DNA of 64,000 nucleotides from Manganitrophus sp963718695 (GCA_963718695.1 OY970371.1:2480001-2544000), one strand, 5' to 3'; positions 44,198 to 53,286 are shown, counted from the first letter of the stretch. Notes: generated from the letters alone by a model not told the origin. Made by a program: numbers and translations.

Positions 44198-45008
44198 GTG
44201 AAACCTTCGCATGGCCCAGTACGGTCGCATCACTATCCGAGTAGCCTAGAACATATCGCCGTACCAAGTCATTCGCCAGGCGAACCTCAATGGCAGTCAA
44301 ACGTTGACTTATACTGACACTTTGATACCCGTAACCTGAAACAGGGCGCAATCGATGATCTGGTCTGGAATTCCATTGGAATGCTACTTCTTCGTTTCCC
44401 CCTGGGCCGTATGTAACACGATCCAAATAGAGATCACCTCCGGGTGAAATGATCTGGTAGGAGTAGTTGATCTCATTACCATGAGTATCTCTAATGCGAG
44501 TAAGATAAACTCTCCCCGGAGCTCCTAGGATACTCGGTTTACTAGAGGAATGATTCTCCCCAAAGAAATATTGAACACCACTCCGATCAGTCACGGTCCA
44601 CGTATTACCAAAACCCTTCAGAATCCGCAAAAATGTTTCCTGTTCCGTTCTATAATAATTACCAGTAGTGTTGATCAGCCGTTGTGAAATATCTCCTAAA
44701 ACTAATTCATAGACAGTGCTCAAAGTATCAGGTGTCCCAAGCGCCTTTTTACCTTTGTGCTCAATAAAGGAGACGCCCTCGAGCCGCCAACCGATGCCTA
44801 ACCAATCATTGACTTCATTTCCGTCATAGACAAGGGAAAAGGAAGGGGCGAGACCGCCAGGACCTGGAGGCACTTCGATTGGCACTCGGTGGATTGCTGT
44901 CCCAGTGTAGAGATCTACGTCAGCAGAGTAACAGATACCAGCAAGCGACAGCATAGAAAGAGACACAAAACTTATGATTGCCTTCAATCGTAGGAAGTAA
45001 GAAGTCAT
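44198..45008 (-). pseudogene. SpvB-like/RHS-type toxin N-terminal gene, truncated by IS-A
   Basis: About 270 residues from the ATG at 45008, which gives a clean signal peptide (FVSLSMLSLAGICYSA). A GTG at 45074 overlapping the upstream stop is an alternative. TGTAIHRVPIEVPPGPGGL and LVYDGNEVNDWLGIGWRL are hallmarks of the SpvB/TcdB N-terminal module found in Tc-toxin and RHS-like proteins; then RIRDTHGNEINYSY, a YD-like repeat. The frame is cut at 44198 by IS-A and continues for 13 codons in the inverted remnant at 41911-41949. The rest is missing. It is third in an overlapping gene set with the two upstream genes. Confidence 0.8.
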
Positions 45009-45070
45009 CTCGAATGGACACCTAATGTTATTGGAAGATCGGAATATTTGAAATCCTTTTAGATCTATTT

Positions 45071-45973
45071 TCACTCGATCTTTGTAACTCTGACACGATC
45101 GGAAGCGACCTGTGATAGATTTTCCTTTTTAAGGACATCTATCCCCTTAAATACTCTTGATCCTTGCGGCTCAATAATTTGTTCGGAACCAAATTCACGA
45201 CTTTGATCATGGCTAAATAAGACCTTCTTCTCCCGATCTAAAAGTTCAAAGGCCACAGCGACGGTGCATGGGTACGAACCCGTATTCTTTAGGATTACTT
45301 CCCATTTAATATCAGTTTGCCCAAAGAGGGTCCGGCCTGCCTGCCAGCGGCGCTCGATTTCCTGGATCTCCGACTCCATACATTTTGATGTCATTGGTGG
45401 AGTTACTTTAGAATTAATTCTTATCGTGGACAAACTCTTTTCAAATGTTTGAACATATTGAGAATAGAGGTTAGCAAACACAGTAAACTGAATGCGAATA
45501 TCTGAATTACCCCCAATAATATAGGTCGTATGGTAAACCAGCTGACATTCCTTTGAGTTTCCATGACCGACACAAACTGTGGCTTGGGCTGTAGGCTGGC
45601 CATCAATGGTCAATTCCTCTGTCTTAATTATTCGATCAGTCGGCCCCATTTGACTTTTAATCTTTTTAAAAAATTCCTGTTTCCCTCCAATTCCCCTAAA
45701 TAATGGGTTAGGCGGCATAAGAGAGATCGTCAGACTAAATCCAGTACTCTCCTTTCTTTCCGGATCAAAAAAAAAGAAGGCCATCGCGTCTTTATGGTCA
45801 CGCCGTTCTAAATCAGTTAAATCTTTTGAATAGCTTTTATCGAGTATCCAGCCATCCGGAGGTACAATGGCTAGGCCATACTCTTTAACCTCAAATACGT
45901 TTGAACTTTGCAACGCGATTGCTTCCAATCTCCAGAAAACAGTTATCAACATAACTAAAAGAGATACTTTCAT
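45071..45973 (-). CDS. Secreted protein with PsbP/DcrB-like N-terminal domain
   Basis: 300 residues from the ATG at 45973, chosen for its signal peptide (MKVSLLVMLITVFWRLEAIA); in-frame ATGs up to 46027 exist. The N-terminal half (YGLAIVPPDGWILDKS, AFFFFDPERKESTGFSLTI, TEELTIDGQPTAQATV) looks like the PsbP/Mog1/DcrB fold; the C-terminal half (KWEVILKNTGSYPCTVAVAFELLDREKKVLF) resembles a beta-sandwich with FxxLD. I do not recognise a named family. It lies between the RHS gene and the SpvB-like gene with overlaps, so an accessory or immunity role for the RHS protein is possible but unproven. Confidence 0.6.
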   Translation of the reverse strand: MKVSLLVMLITVFWRLEAIALQSSNVFEVKEYGLAIVPPDGWILDKSYSKDLTDLERRDHKDAMAFFFFDPERKESTGFSLTISLMPPNPLFRGIGGKQEFFKKIKSQMGPTDRIIKTEELTIDGQPTAQATVCVGHGNSKECQLVYHTTYIIGGNSDIRIQFTVFANLYSQYVQTFEKSLSTIRINSKVTPPMTSKCMESEIQEIERRWQAGRTLFGQTDIKWEVILKNTGSYPCTVAVAFELLDREKKVLFSHDQSREFGSEQIIEPQGSRVFKGIDVLKKENLSQVASDRVRVTKIE

Positions 45974-46017
45974 GATAGCTAATGAACCTTTATCCTTGTC
46001 ACATACGAATAACGTCA

Positions 46018-48228
46018 TCATGGACATGACAGGGTATTACAACTTGTTTGCGGAGTTAGGGATGAAGTAGAAAAATCCCATTGATATTGCGGAAGCAAAA
46101 AGTCCATAGTCGGATCATTCGGAAAAACTTTGTGCGTATCAGGATCGTTAAATAAATGTGTCGCACGGATATTAGGATCTGGGTTAGCAGTACTGATAAC
46201 GTTCTCTAGTAACATCAACTCGACTGGTCGTTCTTTATCACAGATTTTAGCCGCCTCACAGAAAAACCCTACTATTTCATAAGCATCTCTATATAGCTGT
46301 CTAGCCTTGGGGATCTGCATAAATGGCCAGTCGGCCTTGTGCCAAACGCCTATGTGACCAATAGGATACTTAAAGCCACCTGATACGAGATTGCTCCCTG
46401 AATGAAAAGGCATATCCATCCTAAAATGCATGTAATCCCCGACAGTTTTCCAATCATGTCGGAAGGCAGCTAAAAGCGCACGACCCAAGAATTCCTGGTT
46501 ATATCGTTCCACGTATTTTGTGTCCCCATTGTCAGGATGGAAAGCGTGAAGATGAATCATGACACTAGGTCTCCAGAAATTCAGCAGCGGGTTTGTGCCC
46601 CAAGAATCATCCACTCCTTGATTAGCACGTGCGATCTGATTTGCAATCTCTGCAGGAAAACCTCCCTTGTAAAAAAGATAGCCTGAAATATAATAATGAA
46701 AATCTCTTTCGGCTTTTCCTGTTGGGTCGACAAACTTTAAAGGATTATTTCGAACATAACTGTATCGATTGAGTGTTTGTGGATAATTACGGTCGGGATC
46801 GACCGTATCCGGCGAGATAAAGCGCATCAGCGCTGGATCGTAGTATCTAGCTCCATAATAATAAAGACCTATTTCTTCATCCAATTCCTTATCATTGTAT
46901 TTGTAAGCGATCTCAGTATCCGGAGGAAGATTTACACGGAGGCTGCCATAAGGAAAATAAGCAAGCTCCTTGAGCGCTGTCTCCGGGTTATTCTCTAAAA
47001 AGTTAGTCACTAAAGTCGTCGATCCTAAATGATCTCTATAGTAATAATGTATTGGCGACGTAGTGGAACCGGCAATTCTCGAAGCAATTCTCTGATTCCC
47101 TGCGAAAATATATTTCGTACATGTGCTCGAGGCGGGAGTGAAATTTAATCCATCACTGACACATTCATATCTCCCATCAGCATAGAGTGTGACTTGATTT
47201 GCCGCTTTTTTGGTCGCGCGCTGGCCGGCATGGTCATAAGTGAACTCGGCAAGCACGGTATTGCTTTGCTCTACTCTTATTAACTGGTTATTGTTATTCC
47301 ATACGAAGATCCGGTCAATATCTCCAGTCCTTTTTAGGGTCATGTTACCGTTTAAATCATAACCATAACTACTAGTGCCGTCCCGCTGAACAGCATGAGG
47401 AATAGATGAAAATGCAAATGGAATCGGATATACAAAGTTGGTCTTAATAGGCCCGCTTGGTGATTGCGTGGTAAAAGTCTTCATGTTGTTGATGGTATCG
47501 TACTGATAGGTGTGTCCGTAAGAAGGAGCAGCCGCGCTGCTTGCCGAAGTAAGCTGATGTCGCTTATCGTATCCGAACGCTTGGACTTTCGGCGTTATCG
47601 GATCCTTATTATCAGTAATCTCTTCAATATTGCCGACGTTATCATATTTATAACGGAACGATTGGATTCCAGGCGTGATGAGATCTGTAAGGCGGAAACT
47701 CTGCGGATGATAAATATAGGTGGTCGTCCTATTATTTCCTAATCTCTTGTTGGTGATCTGCCCCAACACGTTATAATCAAACGAAACATAATTCGTTCCC
47801 GATGTCAAAGAAACAACACTATCCAGAAGTCCCTGTGAGTTGTAGTTATGGTGAAGTGTATCGTTGTCCGGATAGGTTAAATCGACAAGACGATTGAGGC
47901 TATCATATGTTGATTTTATGGTATAGGGAGAGGGATTTCCTTCGATGATCCTATCCGTTTGAGTAGTATTGCCTCGCGCATCGTAAGAAAAAGTCCTGCT
48001 TCCTGCGATAGTACCCCCCCTCTTTTCTGTAACTAAATGAAGCTGTCCGATACCATTCTGTCCAGCATCATACTCATATTCGAAAATCTCAATTTGCGCG
48101 AACCCATGTACTGGAAAGAACCCAATTAGGAAAAATAAAAAGGTAACGCCATTTAAAAATAATAACGATGTTGTATTTTGATATTTTAAAAATTTTGATC
48201 GATGGCAAGAATTGGAACTTTCATTCAT
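46018..48228 (-). CDS. RHS repeat protein with His-rich C-terminal domain (polymorphic toxin-like)
   Basis: 736 residues, start supported by GAGGAGG 10 bases upstream. Signal/membrane segment at about residues 22-44. YD repeats run from residue 50 to 400 (SYDARGNTTQTD, YDSLNRLVDLTYP, GYDLNGNMTLKR). The RHS core boundary is conserved: YYRDHLGSTTLV, GLYYYGARYYDPALMRFISPD, NRYSYVRNNPLKFVDPTG. The C-terminal 230 residues are variable and His/Asp-rich (DFHYYISGY, HLHAFHPDNGD, YMHFRMDMPFHSG, IGHIGVWHKADWPF), reminiscent of DUF6765, a presumed metal-dependent hydrolase fold. RHS shells enclose such C-terminal toxins. A target cannot be given. Confidence 0.82.
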   Translation of the reverse strand: MNESSNSCHRSKFLKYQNTTSLLFLNGVTFLFFLIGFFPVHGFAQIEIFEYEYDAGQNGIGQLHLVTEKRGGTIAGSRTFSYDARGNTTQTDRIIEGNPSPYTIKSTYDSLNRLVDLTYPDNDTLHHNYNSQGLLDSVVSLTSGTNYVSFDYNVLGQITNKRLGNNRTTTYIYHPQSFRLTDLITPGIQSFRYKYDNVGNIEEITDNKDPITPKVQAFGYDKRHQLTSASSAAAPSYGHTYQYDTINNMKTFTTQSPSGPIKTNFVYPIPFAFSSIPHAVQRDGTSSYGYDLNGNMTLKRTGDIDRIFVWNNNNQLIRVEQSNTVLAEFTYDHAGQRATKKAANQVTLYADGRYECVSDGLNFTPASSTCTKYIFAGNQRIASRIAGSTTSPIHYYYRDHLGSTTLVTNFLENNPETALKELAYFPYGSLRVNLPPDTEIAYKYNDKELDEEIGLYYYGARYYDPALMRFISPDTVDPDRNYPQTLNRYSYVRNNPLKFVDPTGKAERDFHYYISGYLFYKGGFPAEIANQIARANQGVDDSWGTNPLLNFWRPSVMIHLHAFHPDNGDTKYVERYNQEFLGRALLAAFRHDWKTVGDYMHFRMDMPFHSGSNLVSGGFKYPIGHIGVWHKADWPFMQIPKARQLYRDAYEIVGFFCEAAKICDKERPVELMLLENVISTANPDPNIRATHLFNDPDTHKVFPNDPTMDFLLPQYQWDFSTSSLTPQTSCNTLSCP

Positions 48229-48847
48229 TATTAAAGAACCTCCTCGCCCAGCAAGATAACGAGTTCCATTATTTTTTTAAGCATTTCGTGCAATTATGCA
48301 AGCCTGAGAAACAGATATACTCAGGACAATCGAAGTCCGTTTTAGTTACATGCACCGTCAAAAGAGAACAGAAAAAACTAATAACGATTCCAGATAAAAA
48401 CACCCAGGAAAGGAACGGCTAATAAAAGAATAAATTAAAAAGAGTAGAGATCAGAATATTTAGGCAGCAGAACCATTCCCAAAGCCATCACCATCTCCCC
48501 AGCCCACTTCAAACCAAACAGAACGAAACGAGCAACCAAAAACTGAAGCAATGACCGGGACGACGGGAACAAGGAAGCTGTTTCAATCGGCGGGGTCGGT
48601 ATTCCTTATAAAGGTATCTTTTAGCAGTATGAAATTCAGGCGGATATTAACAATGAGGTAAAATAGATGTCAAGAAAAAAGTAATTACTTGCATCATATT
48701 TGATGAAAATACCGAGTAACATGTAGCTGAGAGAATGTTCTTGCGGCAGGAGTTTTGTCTTTACAGGATTTATTTAAAGAAGCTTTCCCCTTGCAATGCC
48801 CCGCCGCTTTGAATAAGATACCGGGCTGGACAAGGAATCGCGAACCG
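48229..48847. other. Intergenic, AT-rich, no supported gene
   Basis: About 620 bp upstream of the RHS operon. A minus-strand open stretch near 48460-48600 has no start codon or ribosome binding site and may be a gene remnant. It marks the right border of the AT-rich island. Confidence 0.4.
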
Positions 48848-49384
48848 ATGAAACCAATCGAACAAATCTTCGAAACCATCCTCTGGCGAAGCCGCTTTAT
48901 CGTCATTTTGGCGGTCGTCGCCAGCCTCGTCTCCTCAATGATCCTCTTTGTGATTGCCACGATCGACGTTGGATGGTTGGTGGTCAAAACGGTCGGTTAT
49001 CTGATCGGCTCCAGCGGCGGGGAAGGATATGATGCGTTCCACAGCAAGGCGATCAGCCAGGTCATCACCGCCATCGATGACTACTTGCTGGCCACCGTCC
49101 TGCTGATCTTCTCTTTAGGGCTCTACGAGCTCTTCATCAGCAAGATCAAGCAGGCCGAAGAAGACACCCACAGCAGTTCCCGGATTCTACTGATCAAATC
49201 GCTGGATGATCTGAAAGACCGGCTGGCGAAGGTGATCTTGATGATCCTGATCGTCTCGTTCTTCAAGAACGTTGTTCACACCAAGTTCGACAATCCCCTC
49301 AACATCCTTTATCTCGGCTTCGGCATCCTGATGGTTGCCCTGGCACTCTACTTCACCAACAAGTCCGGTCACCACGGGGAATAG
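48848..49384 (+). CDS. YqhA-family (UPF0114) membrane protein
   Basis: 178 residues from the ATG at 48848 (MKPIEQIFETILWRSRFI), the conserved beginning of UPF0114; an upstream in-frame start adds 31 unconserved residues. Four membrane segments: residues 17-40, 70-95, 120-140 and 150-168. SKAISQVITAIDDYLLATVLLIFSLGLYELFISK is the family core. Function unknown; inner-membrane location expected. It is the first gene with host-like GC right of the island. Confidence 0.85.
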   Translation: MKPIEQIFETILWRSRFIVILAVVASLVSSMILFVIATIDVGWLVVKTVGYLIGSSGGEGYDAFHSKAISQVITAIDDYLLATVLLIFSLGLYELFISKIKQAEEDTHSSSRILLIKSLDDLKDRLAKVILMILIVSFFKNVVHTKFDNPLNILYLGFGILMVALALYFTNKSGHHGE

Positions 49385-49473
49385 AATGGATGATTAAATC
49401 CCTCGTTCTTATTGCGCGCTCCCCCCTTTTGTGTTATTTTTTAAGCATATCGCTTTAGATCAGGAGTTTTCGA

Positions 49474-49689
49474 ATGAACCCACGTATCGTATCCGATCCT
49501 CAGATCTGCGGGGGAGAGCCTTGCATTCAAGGAACACGTATTCCGGTGCAGGTCATCCTCAGCCATCTTGCAGCAGGAGAGGATCACCAAACCCTTCTCA
49601 AACAATTCCCTCGCCTGACGCAAGAGGATATCTTAGCCTGTCTTGAATACGCTGCCTTTCTCGCAACCGAGAAGGTTGCACCGGCTTGA
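49474..49689 (+). CDS. DUF433 family protein, antitoxin-like
   Basis: 71 residues: RIVSDPQICGGEPCIQGTRIPVQVIL is the DUF433 signature, followed by a helix-turn-helix-like part (LKQFPRLTQEDILACLEYAA). DUF433 proteins accompany PIN-like DUF5615 proteins and are treated as VapB-type antitoxins. AGGAG precedes the ATG. The stop overlaps the start of the next gene by 3 bp. Confidence 0.88.
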   Translation: MNPRIVSDPQICGGEPCIQGTRIPVQVILSHLAAGEDHQTLLKQFPRLTQEDILACLEYAAFLATEKVAPA

Positions 49690-50036
49690 GATTTGTCGTC
49701 GATGAAAACGTCAGCTACGATTTGGTTGCGGTTTTAAGGGAAGCCGGTTTTGACGTCACGGCTATCGCCGAAACAGCCACAACCGGACTCCATGATGAAG
49801 GGGTGTTCAAAATCGTGGAAGAAAACGGGTCGGTTCTGATCACTCGCGATTATCACTTCACAAATCCCGTTCGGTTTCCCGCCGAAAGAACGGGAGGCAT
49901 TCTCTACATCCGCCGCGGGAACCTGACATCCGAAGAAGAAATCGGGTTGGTTCAAAACTTCCTATCAAAATACTCAAAAGAAGATTACTCCGGAAAGCTG
50001 GTAACACTCTACAAAAACCGGGTTCAGATTCGATAA
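49686..50036 (+). CDS. DUF5615 PIN-like protein, toxin-like
   Basis: 116 residues with a TTG start overlapping the DUF433 stop (TTGA), consistent with coupled translation. MRFVVDENVSYDLVAVLREAGFDVTAI carries the first PIN acidic residues (Asp6/Glu7), and GSVLITRDYHF holds the second acidic cluster with Asp-Tyr-His-Phe. The family is a PIN-like ribonuclease fold paired with DUF433. Toxicity of this pair is not known. Confidence 0.85.
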   Translation: MRFVVDENVSYDLVAVLREAGFDVTAIAETATTGLHDEGVFKIVEENGSVLITRDYHFTNPVRFPAERTGGILYIRRGNLTSEEEIGLVQNFLSKYSKEDYSGKLVTLYKNRVQIR

Positions 50037-50071
50037 CCCATGCATATCAGGCAGATCTAACAGAAGCAGGG

Positions 50072-50383
50072 TCAACACGAGACAAAATTCAAGACCTCCA
50101 GAAAAGTCCGATACTCTCTCATATCGACTTTGCCCTTTCGCAACGGCAACGATCTCTTTCCGGCGTGACCCTCTACCATCGTTTTGAATTGACTGTACCA
50201 GGCACACGCCTTTTCATAAGCGACGCTCACTTCGGACCGATCGAGAGACTCTTCCCACGGAATGCTCTCATTGATCAAGATCTCCAGCCAGAGCAGACGG
50301 AGACTCTTGGAATTGGCAAGAGCCACTTCCAGACTTTCGTCCCCGGTGTAGAATGGAATAATCCGAAGCTTTGAATGATTCAA
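50072..50383 (-). CDS. Hypothetical 103-residue protein
   Basis: Begins with TTG at 50383, preceded by AAGGAGAGGGG, a strong ribosome binding site. Sequence NHSKLRIIPFYTGDESLEVALANSKSLRL to VEGHAGKRSLPLRKGKVDM is hydrophilic, with helical centre. No family recognised and no membrane or signal segment. It is convergent to the DUF5615 gene. Coding status rests on the ribosome binding site and the intact frame. Confidence 0.45.
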   Translation of the reverse strand: MNHSKLRIIPFYTGDESLEVALANSKSLRLLWLEILINESIPWEESLDRSEVSVAYEKACAWYSQFKTMVEGHAGKRSLPLRKGKVDMREYRTFLEVLNFVSC

Positions 50384-50406
50384 GTCGAACCCCTCTCCTT
50401 AGCGCC

Positions 50407-50483
50407 GTCATTCCCGCGGAGGCGGGAATCCAGTTTTTTAAATGAAAGGTCGCTGGATTCCCGATGAAACACTCGGGAATGAC
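50407..50483. repeat. 77-bp composite palindromic repeat, copy A
   Basis: Bounded by GTCATTCCC and GGGAATGAC; each half is itself a hairpin (CCCGCGGAGGCGGG and CCCGATGAAACACTCGGG) joined through CCAG...CTGG around an AT-rich centre. Resembles the dRS3-type ATTCCC-N8-GGGAAT repeats of other bacteria. Copy B is its inverted counterpart. Confidence 0.85.
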
Positions 50484-50559
50484 AGATGAAAAGCTTTCAA
50501 TAAATGACAAAACCATTTCTAATTCCTCATGCCTAATTGACCGATTCCTCCTTGCCCCT

Positions 50560-51246
50560 TCAAAACCACCCTTCCTGCCGGCGCCGCTGCTGCTTTTTCT
50601 TGAAGGGATAGATCAACACCATCCCGGCGAGGAAGCCGCCGATGTGGGCGAACCAGGCGATCCCGCCGACCTGGCCCCCGCTGAAGAGACCGCTGACCGT
50701 CTGAACGAGAAACCAGATCCCCAAAACCAAGACAGCCGGAATCCGGATGATCTGGATGAAGAAGCCGAGCGGAACCAGGGTCAACACCTTCGCGTGGGGA
50801 AAGAGGAGAAGATACGCGCCGAGCACCCCCGAGACGGCGCCGCTGGCGCCGATCATCGGGACGTGAGAGGCGGGATCGGTCAGGGCATGGCTGTAGGCGG
50901 CGAGCACCCCGCAGACCACATAAAAGAAGATGAAGCGGACATGCCCCATGACATCTTCGATGTTGTTTCCGAAAATCCAAAGATAAAGCATGTTCCCCGC
51001 CACATGCATGAAACCGCCATGGAGAAACATGGAGGTCAAGACGCTGGAGGCCGCCACGATCGACGGGACGCCCCCTTCGAATCCCCGGACCAGGTTCGAC
51101 GGGATCGCGCCAAAGGCGAAGACAAACTCCTCGGCCGCCGGACCGAGCGAGATCTCATACAAGAAGACAAGAATATTCACGGCGATCAGGCCGACCGTCA
51201 CCACCGGCGTGGTGCGGGTCGGAAGATCGTCTTTTAAGGGGATCAT
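50560..51246 (-). CDS. Rhomboid-family intramembrane serine protease
   Basis: 228 residues with six membrane segments. Nucleophile Ser135 lies in IGASGAVSGVLGAYL (GxSG) and the base His201 in FAHIGGFLAGM; HGGFMHVAGNMLYLW and the WxR-less loop 1 are typical of the bacterial S54 family. It cleaves membrane proteins near their helices. Between the inverted 77-bp repeats with the ExeA-like gene. Confidence 0.93.
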   Translation of the reverse strand: MIPLKDDLPTRTTPVVTVGLIAVNILVFLYEISLGPAAEEFVFAFGAIPSNLVRGFEGGVPSIVAASSVLTSMFLHGGFMHVAGNMLYLWIFGNNIEDVMGHVRFIFFYVVCGVLAAYSHALTDPASHVPMIGASGAVSGVLGAYLLLFPHAKVLTLVPLGFFIQIIRIPAVLVLGIWFLVQTVSGLFSGGQVGGIAWFAHIGGFLAGMVLIYPFKKKQQRRRQEGWF

Positions 51247-51395
51247 AAACTTCCTCAGAATATAGCGGTCAGCATTCAGCGGTCAGCTTTAAAGCCAGAC
51301 AACGAAAAACCGCCAACCTCATCTTTTATCTTTTTAGCTGAATGCGGAGCGCTGGCGGCGGATCGCTTATTAAATCACGAATGGATGTGTATCGT

Positions 51396-53141
51396 CTATC
51401 TTAAGGAAGGAGTCCCTTCGCCGGCCCGCTTGGAGAGAAGCAGATGGGTCTCGGTTCCGAAGAGACCATCTTCCTCCAGCCCCTCTTTCTGCTGAAAGAA
51501 GCGGAGTGCTTTCGCCGTTTGCGGTCCCCAGAGCCCATCGGTCGGGCCGCGATAAAGTCCTTCTTTGGTCAGGACCTCTTGGATTTTTTGAACGGAAGGG
51601 TCCGGTCCCGCCCTGCGGAACGGAAGCTCCAGCCCCTCCATTTCTTGCCAAAGAAGAATGCCGCTCCCCTTCCAGGCCGCGGTCAACTCGCGAAGGGGAA
51701 CCCGCTTCCGTCCATCCAACGGATCGTAGAGCAACGCCTCCTCCCCTTCGATCTTAACCAGAACCTGATAACGGTGTCCAGCCTCTTCGCGGAAAGAGAA
51801 GAGCAACGGCGAATTAAAGGCGAGGACCTTCTTCATCGTGAGCGGCAAAGGATAGGTCTCGATGTTGTTTTCCCGAAGCCACTGGAGCACCTCTCCCATG
51901 CTCTTCTCCCCCCATCGTTCTTGGGATGGAAGGGGTGTGAGGAGATTCAATAGGGTGAGGTAGGCCCCCTTTTCGGTCTCGGCAAGGACTTCGACGCGAT
52001 AAATGCCATCCGGATCGAGGAGCGGCTTGGCGGGAGACGCCTCCGGGAGATTGATTGCCGGATTGAGGACGAGGGGCGCCGGGCTTCCCGCGGCCCGCTC
52101 CTTCACGTCGGCCGTGTCGGTTAACGCGCCGACCGAATTGGACGGTGTCATATCGACCGAAGGCCGGGCCTGCACCGTCTCGATGCGAACGGCCTCCTGA
52201 GAAAAAAGCCCCCCTTTCCAGAGAAGGCCCGCCAGGAGAATCGGAACCAAAAGGGCGAGTCCCCAAGCAACGGGGACCGCGTAACGGCCAAGGAACGCCT
52301 TCTGCTTTTCCGGCAGGCGGGAAGGACGGGTCGTGTCGGCCTTTTTTAATTCGTCGACCGCCTGTTGGACCAGCGTCTCGGAAATAAAAGTCGTGTTCGC
52401 CACATAGGCCGCCAGAAGCGCCTGGTCGGCAACGACGTTGATCAATCGCGGGAAGCCGTTGCTGAAAGAATAAATTCGATCGATCGCTTTCGGCGCGAAG
52501 GCGACCTTCTCCTTCCCCCCGGCCACCTCGATGCGAGATTCGATATAGGCGGTGACCTCCTCCCGATCGAGCGGCTCGATTTCATACATGATCGAGATCC
52601 GCTGGCGCAGCTGGCGCAACGCGTGCTGCGACAGCTTGTTCTTCAACTCCGGCTGCCCGATCAGGAGGATCTGGATCAGCTTCGACTGATCGGTCTCCAG
52701 GTTGGAGAGAAGGCGGATCTCCTCCAGGCATTCGGTCGTCAAGAGCTGCGCTTCATCGATGATGAGAAGCGCGTTCCCCCCTTGCGCGAGAAGATCGAGC
52801 AGAAAACGGTTCAACTCGTCGAGGAGGGCCTTCTTGGTCTGCCCATCCCCCTTCAGACCGAAGTCCTGGTTGATGCTCTGCAGCAGCTCCACCGTCGTCA
52901 GCTGGGGGTTGAAGAGAAGGGCGGTCCGGACGGTCGAATCGAGCTTGCCGAGCAGAAGCCGGCAGAGGGTCGTCTTGCCGGTTCCGACCTCCCCGGTCAC
53001 CACGATGAAACCCTTTCGCTCCTTCAGCCCGTAAAGAATATGAGAAAAAGCCTCTTGATGTTTTTTGCTGGAGAAGAAAAAGCGCGGGTCGGGGGACAAC
53101 TTGAAGGGGGGCTCTTTAAAACCGAAAAACGGCAGATACAT
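51396..53141 (-). CDS. ExeA/GspA-like ATPase with C-terminal peptidoglycan-binding domain
   Basis: 581 residues. Cytoplasmic AAA_22 ATPase: YLPFFGFKEPPFKLSPDPRF start, Walker A TGEVGTGKTT (49-58), Walker B ALLIIDEAQLL, LRQRISIMYEIEPL sensor region. One membrane helix near residue 285-305 (WGLALLVPILLAGLLW). The periplasmic part has a C39-like/linker region and a PG_binding_1 domain (VQKIQEVLTKEGLYRGPTDGLWG). This architecture is that of GspA, which inserts secretin assemblies through peptidoglycan. No secretin or gspB gene is adjacent; a role in pilus or type II secretion assembly is inferred. Confidence 0.9.
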   Translation of the reverse strand: MYLPFFGFKEPPFKLSPDPRFFFSSKKHQEAFSHILYGLKERKGFIVVTGEVGTGKTTLCRLLLGKLDSTVRTALLFNPQLTTVELLQSINQDFGLKGDGQTKKALLDELNRFLLDLLAQGGNALLIIDEAQLLTTECLEEIRLLSNLETDQSKLIQILLIGQPELKNKLSQHALRQLRQRISIMYEIEPLDREEVTAYIESRIEVAGGKEKVAFAPKAIDRIYSFSNGFPRLINVVADQALLAAYVANTTFISETLVQQAVDELKKADTTRPSRLPEKQKAFLGRYAVPVAWGLALLVPILLAGLLWKGGLFSQEAVRIETVQARPSVDMTPSNSVGALTDTADVKERAAGSPAPLVLNPAINLPEASPAKPLLDPDGIYRVEVLAETEKGAYLTLLNLLTPLPSQERWGEKSMGEVLQWLRENNIETYPLPLTMKKVLAFNSPLLFSFREEAGHRYQVLVKIEGEEALLYDPLDGRKRVPLRELTAAWKGSGILLWQEMEGLELPFRRAGPDPSVQKIQEVLTKEGLYRGPTDGLWGPQTAKALRFFQQKEGLEEDGLFGTETHLLLSKRAGEGTPSLR

Positions 53142-53202
53142 CGGGTCGGTCTTCAGCTCACGATTTCATATTATAAGGAACACTGAATAAATTCTTTTAT
53201 TT

Positions 53203-53279
53203 GTCATTCCCGATGTTTCATCGGAATCCAGATTATTTAAATATGACTCCTTCTGGATTCCCGCTTGCGCGGGAATGAC
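53203..53279. repeat. 77-bp composite palindromic repeat, copy B
   Basis: Same architecture and length as copy A but with the two half-hairpins in reverse order (CCCGATGTTTCATCGG first, CCCGCTTGCGCGGG second), that is, inverted relative to A. Lies 7 bp beyond the DUF11-like gene stop and 60 bp before the ExeA-like start. Confidence 0.85.
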
Positions 53280-53286
53280 ACCTTAC

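Noticed and set aside
48460..48600. Minus-strand open stretch with plausible C-terminal residues
   Set aside because: No start codon, no ribosome binding site and no recognisable domain; left as an unresolved remnant.
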